64,000 bases of DNA from Chloroflexota bacterium (GTDB lineage Bacteria; Chloroflexota; UBA11872; VXOZ01), in assembly GCA_022824225.1 (NCBI GenBank), contig JAJEAH010000005.1:1-64000 (forward strand), in the 5' to 3' direction. The translations under genes and the position numbers were made by a program. Under the pieces are notes generated by a model. It searched no databases and was not told the origin of the DNA. It saw only the letters and a list, made by a program, of their open reading frames with translations. Below are positions 35,639 to 45,102 of this stretch, piece after piece. Position 1 is the stretch's first letter; each line of letters opens with the position of its first letter.

Positions 35639-35959
35639 GTCGCACTTTCCTCCCAGCGTTACCACTTAAATGCTACCAGATGGCCCGCTGCCCTGCGTGT
35701 CTGCTGTGTCCGCGTCCCGGCGGCCGCGGGCCGCCGTCGCCCGTGCGACCTCGTCGCGCGCAATGCTCCCAAGCGGTGCGGCCGGTCGTGCCGAGGGCCG
35801 CTGTCTCTCCGCGCACTGCTTTGCTATACTTTGCTAGCTTGAGAGATCGAGACTGCGGGCGTTCGCGTTGCAAGAGGGCGACAGCCGGTGTTGCCGGAAT
35901 CGTTGGCGCCACGAGGGCCCGCCGTGGCATTCACTTCCAATTCACAAGGAGAGCTATGC
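35639..35959. other. Divergent promoter region
   Basis: About 320 nt between the retropepsin/purD operon and the glycine-betaine-type binding protein. A TATACT box near 35826 is a plausible -10 on the plus strand. No gene is seen. Confidence 0.45.
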
Positions 35960-36982
35960 ATGGGCATCCAGCGCAGATTACGCGTCTTGTTGGCGGCGTT
36001 GGTTGCCGCGTTCATCATCGCCGGCTGCGCCCAGGCGGCGCCGGTTGCGACGAAGGAGACCATCGTCTTCAGCGATCTCAATTGGGACAGCGTGCGGGTG
36101 CAGACCCGCATTGCCCAGTACATCGTAGAGAAAGGCTACGGCTATCCCACCCGCGCCCTGCCCGGGCCGACGCTGCCGTTGTTCGAGAGTCTCCGTCGGG
36201 GCGATAGCCACGTGAGCATGGAGATCTGGCTGCCCAACATGAGTGAGGTCTGGGAAGAGGCGCAGGCGGCCGGCCAGGTGGTGGCCGTGGGTGAGAGCGT
36301 GAGCGGCATCCAGCAATCGGCGTTCATGATACCGGCGTATATACAGGAGGCGCATCCCGAGTTGGACAGCGTCGCAGACCTGAAAGAGGAGCAGTATCAG
36401 AAGCTGTTCGCTACTGAGGAGACCGATGGCAAGGCCAGACTGGTTACGTGCCCGCCGGGCTGGGCGTGTGAGCCCGTGAACGCGGAAAAAGTCGCGAGCT
36501 ACGGGCTTGCCGATCACGTGCACGTCGTCGTTCCCGCATCCGAAACGGCGTTGAATGACGAGGTGTTCGCGCGCTACGCGGCAGGGGATCCCTGGCTCGG
36601 TTACCTCTCCGGCGACATGCCCGCGGCGCTCAAGCTGGACATGGTACCGCTGGCGGAGCCGGCCTACAGCGACGAGTGCTGGGCCACAACCAAAGCCTGC
36701 GCCTATGAACCCGTAACGTCTCTCATCGCGGCGGGTCCCGCGCTGCTGACCGACGCGCCCGAGATTGTGGCGGTGCTGGGCAAGTGGGACTTCACCCTGG
36801 AACGCTACAAGCAGGTGGCGATTTGGCGGCTTGACAACGCGGCCGGCATCGACGAGGCCGTACTCTGGTGGCTCAACCACAACGCTGACGTGTGGAGCCA
36901 ATGGGTCACCCCAGAGGCCGCGGCCGCCATCCAAGCGGCCCTCGACGCCGGCGAGACCCCCGCCGGCTGGCCCGCCGAATAG
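35960..36982 (+). CDS. Glycine betaine/proline-type solute-binding lipoprotein
   Basis: A 340-aa protein of the ProX/OpuAC type. AAGGAGAG lies 6 nt before the ATG. The signal GIQRRLRVLLAALVAAFIIAGC ends at lipobox C23. The mature part has IVFSDLNWDSVRVQTRIAQYI, EIWLPNM and VTCPPGWACEPVN, which are typical of substrate-binding domains for quaternary amines. No permease or ATPase gene lies near. Role in osmoprotectant or choline uptake is inferred. Confidence 0.85.
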   Translation: MGIQRRLRVLLAALVAAFIIAGCAQAAPVATKETIVFSDLNWDSVRVQTRIAQYIVEKGYGYPTRALPGPTLPLFESLRRGDSHVSMEIWLPNMSEVWEEAQAAGQVVAVGESVSGIQQSAFMIPAYIQEAHPELDSVADLKEEQYQKLFATEETDGKARLVTCPPGWACEPVNAEKVASYGLADHVHVVVPASETALNDEVFARYAAGDPWLGYLSGDMPAALKLDMVPLAEPAYSDECWATTKACAYEPVTSLIAAGPALLTDAPEIVAVLGKWDFTLERYKQVAIWRLDNAAGIDEAVLWWLNHNADVWSQWVTPEAAAAIQAALDAGETPAGWPAE

Positions 36983-37146
36983 TCGGCCTGGCCGCAGGCG
37001 CCGGTCTGGACGCGCATTCGCTTTCATCGCAATTGCTGACGTGGCGGCAGATGCCGGTTTGGGCCCTGGCGGTTGCCACGACACTCTCTTCCGGCACAAC
37101 CCCGTGCAGCCCCGCCGGCATGCCGGTGCACCCGGAGTGCAAGGCG

Positions 37147-37176
37147 TTGACACCAGTGCCGTGTAGTCGCTATAAC
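37147..37176 (+). promoter_or_regulatory. Near-consensus promoter for the 37.2 kb binding protein
   Basis: TTGACA (37147-37152) and TATAAC (37171-37176) are separated by 18 nt. The start codon lies 44 nt beyond the -10. This is the best sigma-70-type promoter in the window. Confidence 0.65.
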
Positions 37177-37220
37177 TAGGCACAGGGCAGCGTTTAGCAG
37201 AGCTAAGGAAGGATACCGTC

Positions 37221-38612
37221 GTGGACAAGAACACTGGAGCGCGAGAACGCATTACTCGTCGCGGGTTCATGCTTGGCGCAACCGCGCTGGGCGCAGGCGT
37301 ATTCGCGGCGGCGTGCGGCCAGGCCGCGCCGGCCATGGAAGATGAAGAGATGGCGCCCGAGCAGCAGGAAGAGGCCCAGGCTGAGGCCGAGGCCCCGGCC
37401 GGCCCGCAGGGCGAGGCGCTCTACTGGCACCGCGGCTTCTTCGATTTCGAACCGTGGGCGGCAGAATTTGCGGACCTCAATCCCGGACTCACGTTCAATG
37501 CCGTGGGCGAGTCGGACCGCCTGAACAAATTCGTCGCGGCGGTAGCGGCGGGCAGCCCGCCCGATGCCGTGGACGTGGGCGACTGGCAGACGGTCGAGCT
37601 GGGCGTGACGGACATTTCGCAGCCGCTGAACAACTACTACAAGGCGTCCGGCGTCCTCAATCTCGACGAGTTTTGGCCCAGCGTGCTGAGCTACCTCACC
37701 GACGCGCCCACAGGCAACTTGTACGGCGCGCCGTACGCGCCGGACCTGCGCGTAATGTACATCCACGGCGATACGTATCTCGAAGTGGGCCTGGACCCGG
37801 AGAATCCGCCGACGAGTTGGGCCGATTTCGACACGGCTATCATCCAGACCACCAGGTTCGACGGCGAAACGCTCGTGCGCGCCGGGTGTCCGCCTTTCTG
37901 GGGCAGCGGCGGCACCGGCCTGTGGCTGCTCCTGCTCTGGCAGTTGGGCGGCGACGTGATGGCGCCGGACTGGTCGGAAGTCACCATCAACAGCCCCGAG
38001 GCCGTGCGCGCCTTGGACTGGCTAAAGAACATCCACGAGGTACAGGGCGGCTGGGACGCCATCGCCCAACTGCGCGGCGACGGCCTGCACCGCAACAGTC
38101 ACCTGGCCGAGGCCCGCGCGGTGCACTACTACGCCACCTTTGCCGAGCGCGGCCAGTGGTTCCTGGAGAATGCCCCGGACTTGAACTTCGGCTTTACGCC
38201 GTGGCCAAAGCCGGAAGGCGGCAAGGACGCCAACCTGGGCGGCAACCACACCGCCACGTTTGCCATCAACGCGCCGAACCCGGACGCCATGTTCAGTTGG
38301 GTGGAGTACTTCTTGAGCGCGGACACGAACCTGCGCTTTGCCAAGCAGTACGACCGTGTGCCGGTGCGCGAGGCCACCACCTCCTCGCCGGACTACACGG
38401 AGAACGATCCGTTCCGTGAACTCATCGCCCAGCAGATGCCGTTCCGCCACTTCTACTACTCCGGCCCCGGCGGCACCGAGGCCCGCAGCCACGCCGTCGG
38501 CTTCGTGCCGGACGTGATGGCGGGCACCATCACCGCGCCGGAGGCGCTCGCAGCCGCCGAGCAGTCAATCACCGAACTGCTGGCCAACTGGAACGAGCGG
38601 CTGGGCCGGTAA
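37221..38612 (+). CDS. Extracellular solute-binding lipoprotein (family 1, sugar type), orphan
   Basis: A 463-aa binding protein. The N-terminus has TRRGFMLGA (R13-R14, a Tat-like motif) and a lipobox ending at C32, followed by an acidic Glu/Ala/Gln-rich linker. The mature domain resembles family 1 proteins that bind sugars or oligosaccharides (YWHRGFFDFEPW, PTSWADFDTAI). GTG start with AAGGAAGG 8 nt upstream. No transporter genes adjoin it. Confidence 0.85.
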   Translation: MDKNTGARERITRRGFMLGATALGAGVFAAACGQAAPAMEDEEMAPEQQEEAQAEAEAPAGPQGEALYWHRGFFDFEPWAAEFADLNPGLTFNAVGESDRLNKFVAAVAAGSPPDAVDVGDWQTVELGVTDISQPLNNYYKASGVLNLDEFWPSVLSYLTDAPTGNLYGAPYAPDLRVMYIHGDTYLEVGLDPENPPTSWADFDTAIIQTTRFDGETLVRAGCPPFWGSGGTGLWLLLLWQLGGDVMAPDWSEVTINSPEAVRALDWLKNIHEVQGGWDAIAQLRGDGLHRNSHLAEARAVHYYATFAERGQWFLENAPDLNFGFTPWPKPEGGKDANLGGNHTATFAINAPNPDAMFSWVEYFLSADTNLRFAKQYDRVPVREATTSSPDYTENDPFRELIAQQMPFRHFYYSGPGGTEARSHAVGFVPDVMAGTITAPEALAAAEQSITELLANWNERLGR

Positions 38613-38651
38613 TCACCAAGCTGGTAAGGCCGGGTCTGCCCGCAGGCAGAT

Positions 38652-38788
38652 ACCGGTAGAGCAGGCTTTGCAACCCGCGACCGGCAGCGCAGGACTGAAA
38701 CCTGCAGCCGCCAGCGCGAATCTAAAAGCTGCGACCGGTAGCGCAGGATATGCAGCCCGCGACCGGTAGCGCAGGTTTGCAACCTGCG
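38652..38788. repeat. Tandem 28-bp repeat array derived from R3
   Basis: Five imperfect units of 26-28 bp run head to tail, of the form ACCGGTAGCGCAGGTTTGCA plus CCTGCG. Units are 28, 28, 26, 28 and 27 nt. There are no unique spacers, so it is not CRISPR. The rest of the 38613-39156 gap holds no supported gene. Confidence 0.75.
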
Positions 38789-39156
38789 TCTTACCGTTTG
38801 CGTGGACGGTCATGGCGCATGGGCGCCGGCAAGCGCCGCGCATGGCATAGCGGCGTTGCGGGCGGGATTCCGCGCCGCAGCCGGACCGTGCCGAGGGGTT
38901 ACCCGCAACGAGGGTGCAACCGCGCCGCACGTACGTGTGGCGTGGCGGGCGGAGCCGCCCCTACCGGCGGCCCGCCCTTGCCGAACAGAGGGAGATTCCA
39001 CCGGAGCGGCGGCGCATTCCCTGCTTCCCTGGGATAATGGGCTGCCGCGCCAGCCAAGGCCGGCTGCGCAGCGGACGCATAGTCCGCGCCCAACCCCGCA
39101 CCGGATGCGGGAATTTCCCGCCGAGAGCGTGCTTGCAGCCGAGAGAGTTGACGATC

Positions 39157-40893
39157 ATGGCTTCATCCGAACACGGCATTCCGCTAAGCATAGTCAATAT
39201 CGCCTTCACCCCTGAGTACATCACGGCTGTCATAGACCGGGTATTGCAGTGCGGTGACAAGGCGTCCGGTGGCGTGCGCAAGGGGCTTCAAGCGGCGATC
39301 AACAACAGCATCAAGCTGGACGGCTTTCGGAATTCGAGCAAGGCGCCGACGTCCCGGCTCAGGGATCCCATGCTGTGGCAGGTGACCCACGGCGACGACA
39401 GGCTTATTGGCGAGGTGCTCAGGACGTGGGTGGAGACGCGGAAAGATCTGCAGGATTCCGTCAAGAACTATCTCACGGACGCGGGCTTCGTGGTCGAAGG
39501 CCCGGACCTGCGCGAGGGAGTTTTCTACTCCGCGTGGCTGACGGAACAGTGGCAAGATACGATTGAGAGGGTTTGCCGGAGCAATCCCGAATTCGACCGT
39601 GACGACGTCAGGATGATGGTGTGCTACCTATCCGGCATGGTGGAAAAGCTCGCGGTGGGGTCTGAGCCGCTTGCAGAGTGTATCGCCCACCTGCGCAGCC
39701 TTCCCGTGGATGCCCCCGATTGGCATGAGTTCGACGACTTCATCGCTATCGTGGGAGAAATCGCGGACAGCAACGCCGGGAGGCGCACCGCATTCTTCGC
39801 CGAGCGTTGCCGGGATACCCTCCAGCAGATACAGCGTGAATTCGCAGACGAGTTGCAGTACCTTGAGATCGATGTTGCGGCTTGGCAAGAAGCGGGAGAC
39901 CGGCGGCCGTATTTCAGTGAGATTGCGCTGAAGATGGCAGACCATTTGCAGGAAATGCTCGCGGAATATCAGGAGATTCGCCCTCAGGCGCCGTCCCGCC
40001 AGGTGGAGGAGGAACGCAGGCCCGCGCGCGAGCGGCGAGAGGAGGCTATTCTCGCAGTTGTTGCCGATTGGGAACGCATGATCGCGGCGGCCGACGACCT
40101 GAGCGGCGGCGAGAACTCTGGAGCGGACGCCGCCACATCCGCCGCCGACGGCGCCCCGGCGGATGGAGAACCCAGCGCAGCGCCGGCGCCTTCCGACGCC
40201 GGGCCGCCGGAAGAAATCCAAGCTCTGCGCGCCGAACGCGAACGCTTAGTCCAAGAGCGCGCGTCTCTCAAGAGCGAGAACGACCGGTTGCAGTCCGAGA
40301 ACGAGCGGCTCGCCAAAGCCAACACCGGCCTGGAAGCGGACAAGCAAGCGCTCCACAGCGAGCATAGCGAACTGAAAGCCAGGCTGTCGCCGAGCCGCGA
40401 CTTGGAGGAGTACTGGCGGCGCTTCTACGGGACATCCCCGTTTGAGCAGGTGAGAAACGTCAACGATGCGGTCTTGCGCGTACAGGAGATATTTCCTGAG
40501 CAAATCGTGATTGCCCTCAATTCGAGATCGGAGAAGGACTGCCAGTTTCAGAGGCCGGTCGAGGCGCTGGCCGCGCTGGCGTGGCTCGCCACGGACTATC
40601 ATCATCTGCGGTGGACGAAATCCGGGGAGGACCCGCGCTTCGACGAGCGTCTGAAGAAGTCCTGCCCCGGCTGGTCGTATAAACCGCATCAGGCCAACAC
40701 GATCAAACAACAGTTCGCCGAGTGGTACACGACCAAGGTGGCGGGCCGGCGCTACGAACTTGGCGAGCACCTGGGCAAAGGCACCAGCGCGGATCCGCAG
40801 AAGACGATTCGGATCGCGTTCGCCTGGGACGACGAACGCGGCCAGGTGATCGTCGGCTACATCGGCCGGCACCAGAAGAACCGCCGCTCCTGA
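39157..40893 (+). CDS. Large coiled-coil protein with unknown ends
   Basis: A 578-aa protein, function unknown. The N-terminal half is helical with conserved-looking SIVNIAFTPEYITAVIDRVLQCG and EFDDFIAIVGEIAD. A disordered Ala/Pro/Asp linker (about residues 320-355) precedes a strong coiled coil of Leu/Arg/Glu heptads (ERERLVQERASLKSENDRLQ and on). The C-terminal domain of about 150 residues ends RIAFAWDDERGQVIVGYIG and resembles in pattern the closing strand block of RelE/HigB-like folds. Start: ATG before ASSEHG; the longer frame upstream runs through repeats. Inference only: a scaffold or accessory-system protein. Confidence 0.7.
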   Translation: MASSEHGIPLSIVNIAFTPEYITAVIDRVLQCGDKASGGVRKGLQAAINNSIKLDGFRNSSKAPTSRLRDPMLWQVTHGDDRLIGEVLRTWVETRKDLQDSVKNYLTDAGFVVEGPDLREGVFYSAWLTEQWQDTIERVCRSNPEFDRDDVRMMVCYLSGMVEKLAVGSEPLAECIAHLRSLPVDAPDWHEFDDFIAIVGEIADSNAGRRTAFFAERCRDTLQQIQREFADELQYLEIDVAAWQEAGDRRPYFSEIALKMADHLQEMLAEYQEIRPQAPSRQVEEERRPARERREEAILAVVADWERMIAAADDLSGGENSGADAATSAADGAPADGEPSAAPAPSDAGPPEEIQALRAERERLVQERASLKSENDRLQSENERLAKANTGLEADKQALHSEHSELKARLSPSRDLEEYWRRFYGTSPFEQVRNVNDAVLRVQEIFPEQIVIALNSRSEKDCQFQRPVEALAALAWLATDYHHLRWTKSGEDPRFDERLKKSCPGWSYKPHQANTIKQQFAEWYTTKVAGRRYELGEHLGKGTSADPQKTIRIAFAWDDERGQVIVGYIGRHQKNRRS

Positions 40894-40938
40894 TACGGTC
40901 TGCTACACGGTCTGGCGCACGCTCTGCTGCACACCGTG

Positions 40939-41355
40939 CTACGAGAACGACACGCAGGCCGTGCGTACTACGCGCAGCACGGTTTCTTGGTTGAAACGCG
41001 TCTCGTACTCCTGCGCAATTTCGTTGGTGAGGCGTAGCCCCTCCGCGCCCGGCGTCGTCAGGATGATGAGCACCTTGGAGCGCTCACGCTCGATCACCCC
41101 GTCAGAATTACGCCACTGTCCAGCGCCGTCTATGACAGTCAATCCAGCGGGGAAACGCGGCGTTACCGTATCCGCCAGGAACTCAGCCCAGGCTTCATCG
41201 CTCACCACCTCCACCCCGCCGCTGCTGCGTCCGAAGAAGAGCTGGTATTCGGCAAATTCGTCGGTACCCGCAGGACAGGACGAGACCGTGTAGGCGCTGC
41301 AACCCGCCAGAAACGCGACGGCGAATAAGAAAAGAACGGCTTGCATCAGACGCAC
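40939..41355 (-). CDS. DUF3574 lipoprotein
   Basis: A 138-aa protein with signal peptide and lipobox LAGC (C19), and the DUF3574 pattern YQLFFGRSSGGVEVVSDEAWAEFLADTVTPRFPAGLTVIDGAGQW followed by SKVLIILT. Start GTG with GGAGG 7 nt upstream. Role unknown; likely anchored outside the membrane. Its 3' end is convergent with the coiled-coil gene. Confidence 0.85.
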   Translation of the reverse strand: MRLMQAVLFLFAVAFLAGCSAYTVSSCPAGTDEFAEYQLFFGRSSGGVEVVSDEAWAEFLADTVTPRFPAGLTVIDGAGQWRNSDGVIERERSKVLIILTTPGAEGLRLTNEIAQEYETRFNQETVLRVVRTACVSFS

Positions 41356-41999
41356 AGGAATCCCTCCAAGCAGTGTTTCGGACGGTCAATCGATTTTTCG
41401 CTCCCGGGGGAACTAGTGGGAGCAGACATGTTGCCTCTGCGGGGCTGTGCGCATGTAAATTGTATGTTGTGGTAGGTGGGCATATGGGTGAAAGTGAGGA
41501 GGTAGCGCCAGGGGCGCGTCGCCTCTTCATTCCGAGCGGAGCGATATGTCATTCCGAGCGGAGCGAGGAATCTAAGAGACTTGCCGAATCAGGACTCATC
41601 GTCGCGGCGCCTGTCCTGCGCCCGCCGCAGGGCTCCTCAGCATGACCCTTCGAGGAGCAGCCGCATACGTTGACACGCACACCTGTGCAGCTTGAGCCAG
41701 AACCCACTAATCGCGTGCTATCGTTTAGATAGAGGCGCAAGGCGCGGCAACTGAGTCCGGTGTCGCGCACCGGCGGGAGTCCGCATCCCGCCAAACTGAT
41801 TTTACTCCGGCGCGGTTCCGCTGCGCGCCGGGCCGCCGGCACAGACCACGAAACGAAACCGGTTGCAAGGCGCACAATACGCTCCCAGGCAAGTATACTG
41901 CACGCAGGGCGGTTGGGAGGAGGGTGTTCCTCGCCCGCGACGTGTCCGCAGCGAAGTAACCGGCAGCGCGTTCTCGCGCAATTCAGCAAGGATTCTGCA
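41356..41999. repeat. Intergenic region with R6 repeats
   Basis: Two tandem copies of TCATTCCGAGCGGAGCGA lie at 41527-41544 and 41549-41566 (the second continues into GGAATCT). This element family is common between bacterial genes. The remaining 400 nt show no gene. Confidence 0.6.
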
Positions 42000-43922
42000 A
42001 TGCCAGAGCCAAGGATATTCGATGATTCCAGCGCTTGGATCAGGGGCATCACCCGCGCGTGGCAGTTCTTGCCGCCGGTTGACATGCGCGCCGCCATCGA
42101 GCCGAACGAAGTCGAAGCGGCCAGCGGCCATACGTTCGTCATCACGTTGACGACGGGGCCGGGCCTCGTCCTGCCTACCGGTGCCCACATCACGGTGGAA
42201 ATCCCGGACTGCTGGGACTGCCACCTGGGCAATTGCTATCGCCGGGGCGTACAGACCCTCGGCAGCCGCGACCAGATTCGGGCGGGCTACGGGGCCTTCG
42301 TCGACGTGGCGTGCGAGAATCCCGACGTGCAACTCGCCGCCGCCGCCTCCTGGGGGCGCCATCTCGATCTCCTGGATGTCGTGGTGCAGTCCGGCGCGCT
42401 GCAGGGCGGCGACGAGGTGCAGATTACGCTGGGCGCGCCTGACGGCAACCTCTTGCAGGCCCAGAAGTTCGCGCAGACGACCGTCTTCAGTATTGGCGTG
42501 GACGCCGACGGCAGCGGCGTATACCGGCAGATCGCCAACTTCCCCACGGTGAAAGTGGTTGGTGCGAACACGGCCGACCGGTTTCGCGTCTTTGCGCCCG
42601 CCGTGGTGCAGCCGGGTGAGACGTTCGACGTGCGCGTGCTGCCGGTGGACGTCTACAGCTTCAACCCTGCAACCGGATACGCAGGTAAGGCGCAAGTCTA
42701 CGCTACGGAAGGCATCGAGACGGTAGACCGCGTGGCTGTAGACACATCGGCGCAGCCTCTTGGCGAGACCATCACTGCCACTGCCAAGACATCCGGCGTC
42801 CAGACTCTCAGCGTATTCGATTCCCAGGCCGGCATCTCCGGCAAGAGCAACCCGATTGGCGTGGGCTTCCTGCCTGGCGGCGATGGCGACAAGGCCGGCA
42901 TCTACTTTGGCGAGATGCACAGCCAGATGTGGCACAGCATGGGCACGGGGACAACGGCGGAGTTCTTTGCGTGGGGCCGCGACGTGGCCGGCCTCGACTT
43001 CTGCGCGCCCGCCAACCACTACAACTGGCGCTTTGAGGTAACCGACGACATCTGGCACGAACTCGTCGACGACTGCAACCGCTTCAATGATCCCGGCCGC
43101 TTTGCCACCCTGGTCAGCTTCGAGTGGGGCGGGGTGGGCGGCAGCGGCCACAAGAACATCTACTACCGGGGGGATAGCGGCCCGTTTCATTTCTGGTACC
43201 AGGGCCAGCACCGCAGCCCGGACGCGCTCTGGGAGGATATGGCCGCACGCGGCCTGGAGGCGCTCACGATACCCCACCATCCCAAGTCCATGGGCGGCGC
43301 GGACTGGCGCTTCCGCAACGACCGCTACCAGCGCCTGGTCGAAATCTGCTCCATGTGGGACATCGCGGAAGAGTCCGGGCCGCTCAGTGTGCAAGCGGCG
43401 CTGGCCATGGGACACCGCCTCGGCTTCGTGGGCGGCACGGACAGCCACTTCGGCCTTGCCAACCAGGGCAGCTTCCACGTGAACGACGGCAACGGTCTCG
43501 CGTGTGTGGTGGCGCCGGAGCTTACCCGAGAGGCCATCTGGCAGGCGCTCTCCGACCGCCGCTGCTACGCCACCACCGGCGACCGCATCCTGCTGGACTT
43601 CACCATAGACGGCCTGCCCATGGGCAGCGACAACGCGGCGGATTTGGGCAGCGTTGACCCGCGCCGCTTGCGCATGCGCGCGGCGGGCACGGCGTCATTC
43701 ACCCGCGTGGAGGTCATACGCAATAACCAGGTGGTCTTCAGCGCCGACCCGCAGTCCGACGTCTGGGAGGACGAGTGGACCGACACCGCCGACCTCGCGC
43801 CAGTCGCCTTTGCGCCCACGTTCCCCGACGACCGCCCGTTCGTCTACTACTACCTGCGCGTGTTTCAGGCCAACCGCCAACGGGCATGGAGCAGCCCGAT
43901 CTGGTTTACGCAAGATGAATGA
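42000..43922 (+). CDS. DUF3604 protein, PHP-like metallohydrolase
   Basis: A 640-aa protein. The N-terminal half is beta-rich (residues about 1-300). The C-terminal part matches DUF3604: YFGEMHSQMWHSMGTGTTAEFFAWGRD, FCAPANHYNW, SFEWGG, IPHHPKSMG and FVGGTDSHFG. The His/Asp/Glu pattern is of a PHP-type metal site. No signal peptide is apparent. AAGGAT lies upstream of the ATG. Activity unknown; a phosphatase or sugar hydrolase is possible. The upstream in-frame part is Arg-rich and excluded. Confidence 0.85.
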   Translation: MPEPRIFDDSSAWIRGITRAWQFLPPVDMRAAIEPNEVEAASGHTFVITLTTGPGLVLPTGAHITVEIPDCWDCHLGNCYRRGVQTLGSRDQIRAGYGAFVDVACENPDVQLAAAASWGRHLDLLDVVVQSGALQGGDEVQITLGAPDGNLLQAQKFAQTTVFSIGVDADGSGVYRQIANFPTVKVVGANTADRFRVFAPAVVQPGETFDVRVLPVDVYSFNPATGYAGKAQVYATEGIETVDRVAVDTSAQPLGETITATAKTSGVQTLSVFDSQAGISGKSNPIGVGFLPGGDGDKAGIYFGEMHSQMWHSMGTGTTAEFFAWGRDVAGLDFCAPANHYNWRFEVTDDIWHELVDDCNRFNDPGRFATLVSFEWGGVGGSGHKNIYYRGDSGPFHFWYQGQHRSPDALWEDMAARGLEALTIPHHPKSMGGADWRFRNDRYQRLVEICSMWDIAEESGPLSVQAALAMGHRLGFVGGTDSHFGLANQGSFHVNDGNGLACVVAPELTREAIWQALSDRRCYATTGDRILLDFTIDGLPMGSDNAADLGSVDPRRLRMRAAGTASFTRVEVIRNNQVVFSADPQSDVWEDEWTDTADLAPVAFAPTFPDDRPFVYYYLRVFQANRQRAWSSPIWFTQDE

Positions 43923-44513
43923 GAGCAGGTCGCCGCTCTGCGAGAAATGGCACGGCCGGCTCGTGTCGGTACCCAAGAGCTCGAAAATCCATCTCATCCT
44001 GCGCGCGGACCGGCTCAGTTCGGTCACCGGAGCTACAAGGCAGCGGGTTGCTCGCGCCTGACTTGACATGAGTGCCTTCAGGCTGAGTCATTGAGGTAGA
44101 GTCCGCGCAGCTATACAAGATTTTGCCTGGGTGCCTGTGTGCGATTCTGTTCCTGTACTCGTTGCGTCATGCACTGCGTCAGCCACAATCACTTGGCCCT
44201 GAAGTGACGAATTGAGGGGTAGGTCCCAATAGTCAGTCCTGGGACAGTTGCGCGCGCGGCAAGTAGTCGGGTCTAGTGCAGCGACCGGCACCGGACATGT
44301 GCCAATGCCAACGCTTGAATGAGTTGCCAACCTAAGAGGCAAACTGAATTTCTTCATGAGAGAGCACTATGATGGCAAATTGCGGCGCGCGAAAGCGTGC
44401 TCAACGTGAGAAGTAGTTTCGAAGACGAATGTAGTTGTTTCAGGTTTCACCTACTAGACGCATGTGAAAGCACGTGCGCTCCGGCATCTCTTGGCGCGGA
44501 AGGAGTAGCCGAA
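43923..44513. other. Intergenic region upstream of the macrodomain gene
   Basis: 590 nt of lower GC without a supported gene. This is where a DarT-type toxin would be expected for the following DarG-like gene; I see no NAD-binding or DarT-like frame on either strand. A TTGACA hexamer lies at about 44063, but a matching -10 is not obvious. Confidence 0.5.
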
Positions 44514-45032
44514 GTGATTGAATTCAAGACCGGTGACATTCTCACCGAAGCTGTCGAGGCACTTGTCAATAGCGTCAACTGTGTGGGCGTGATGGGACGG
44601 GGTGTAGCGCTCCATTTCAAGAATGCCTGCCCGGAGAACTTCATAGCATATGCCGCTGCCTGCAGACGCCACAAGGTGAAGCCCGGCCGAATGTTCGTCT
44701 TCAAGACCGACCGGCTGGCGGGGCCGCGCTATATTGTCAACTTCCCCACCAAGCGGCACTGGCGCGACAAGAGCCGCATGGATGACATTGAGGCCGGCCT
44801 CGATGCGTTGGCGGTTGAAATTAGAAAGCGAAAAATCTGCTCGATCGCGTTGCCTGCGCTGGGCTGTGGGCTCGGCGGACTCGATTGGGCGGTAGTACGC
44901 GAGCGCATCGAAGCGCGACTGGGGAAACTCGATGGTGTCAGGATCGTCGCGTTCGAACCGGATAGTAAAGTGGCTGACGGCCATGCAATCCATGCGGAGA
45001 ACCCCAGACCGGCAGTGCCCGGCATCTTTTAG
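44514..45032 (+). CDS. Macrodomain protein, DarG-like (no adjacent toxin)
   Basis: A 172-aa macrodomain closely matching the N-terminal domain of DarG, the antitoxin that removes ADP-ribose from DNA. Diagnostic blocks: EALVNSVNCVGVMGRGVALHFK, NFPTKRHWRDKSRMDDIEAGLDAL and PALGCGLGGLDW, including the Lys of FPTKRHW used in catalysis. GTG start with AAGGAG 8 nt before it. DarG normally continues with a second domain and is preceded by darT; here the protein ends after the macrodomain and no toxin is visible. It may be a stand-alone hydrolase or a remnant. Confidence 0.85.
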   Translation: MIEFKTGDILTEAVEALVNSVNCVGVMGRGVALHFKNACPENFIAYAAACRRHKVKPGRMFVFKTDRLAGPRYIVNFPTKRHWRDKSRMDDIEAGLDALAVEIRKRKICSIALPALGCGLGGLDWAVVRERIEARLGKLDGVRIVAFEPDSKVADGHAIHAENPRPAVPGIF

Positions 45033-45102
45033 CGATATAGTTTAGGGCTGGTCTGAGTCTGATTCTCAATCGAGTAGCGCGGAGTCGTGAAGAGCATATG
45101 CC

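Noticed and set aside
38652-38788. CRISPR array
   Set aside because: Tandem units with no unique spacers, imperfect repeats and no cas genes nearby.
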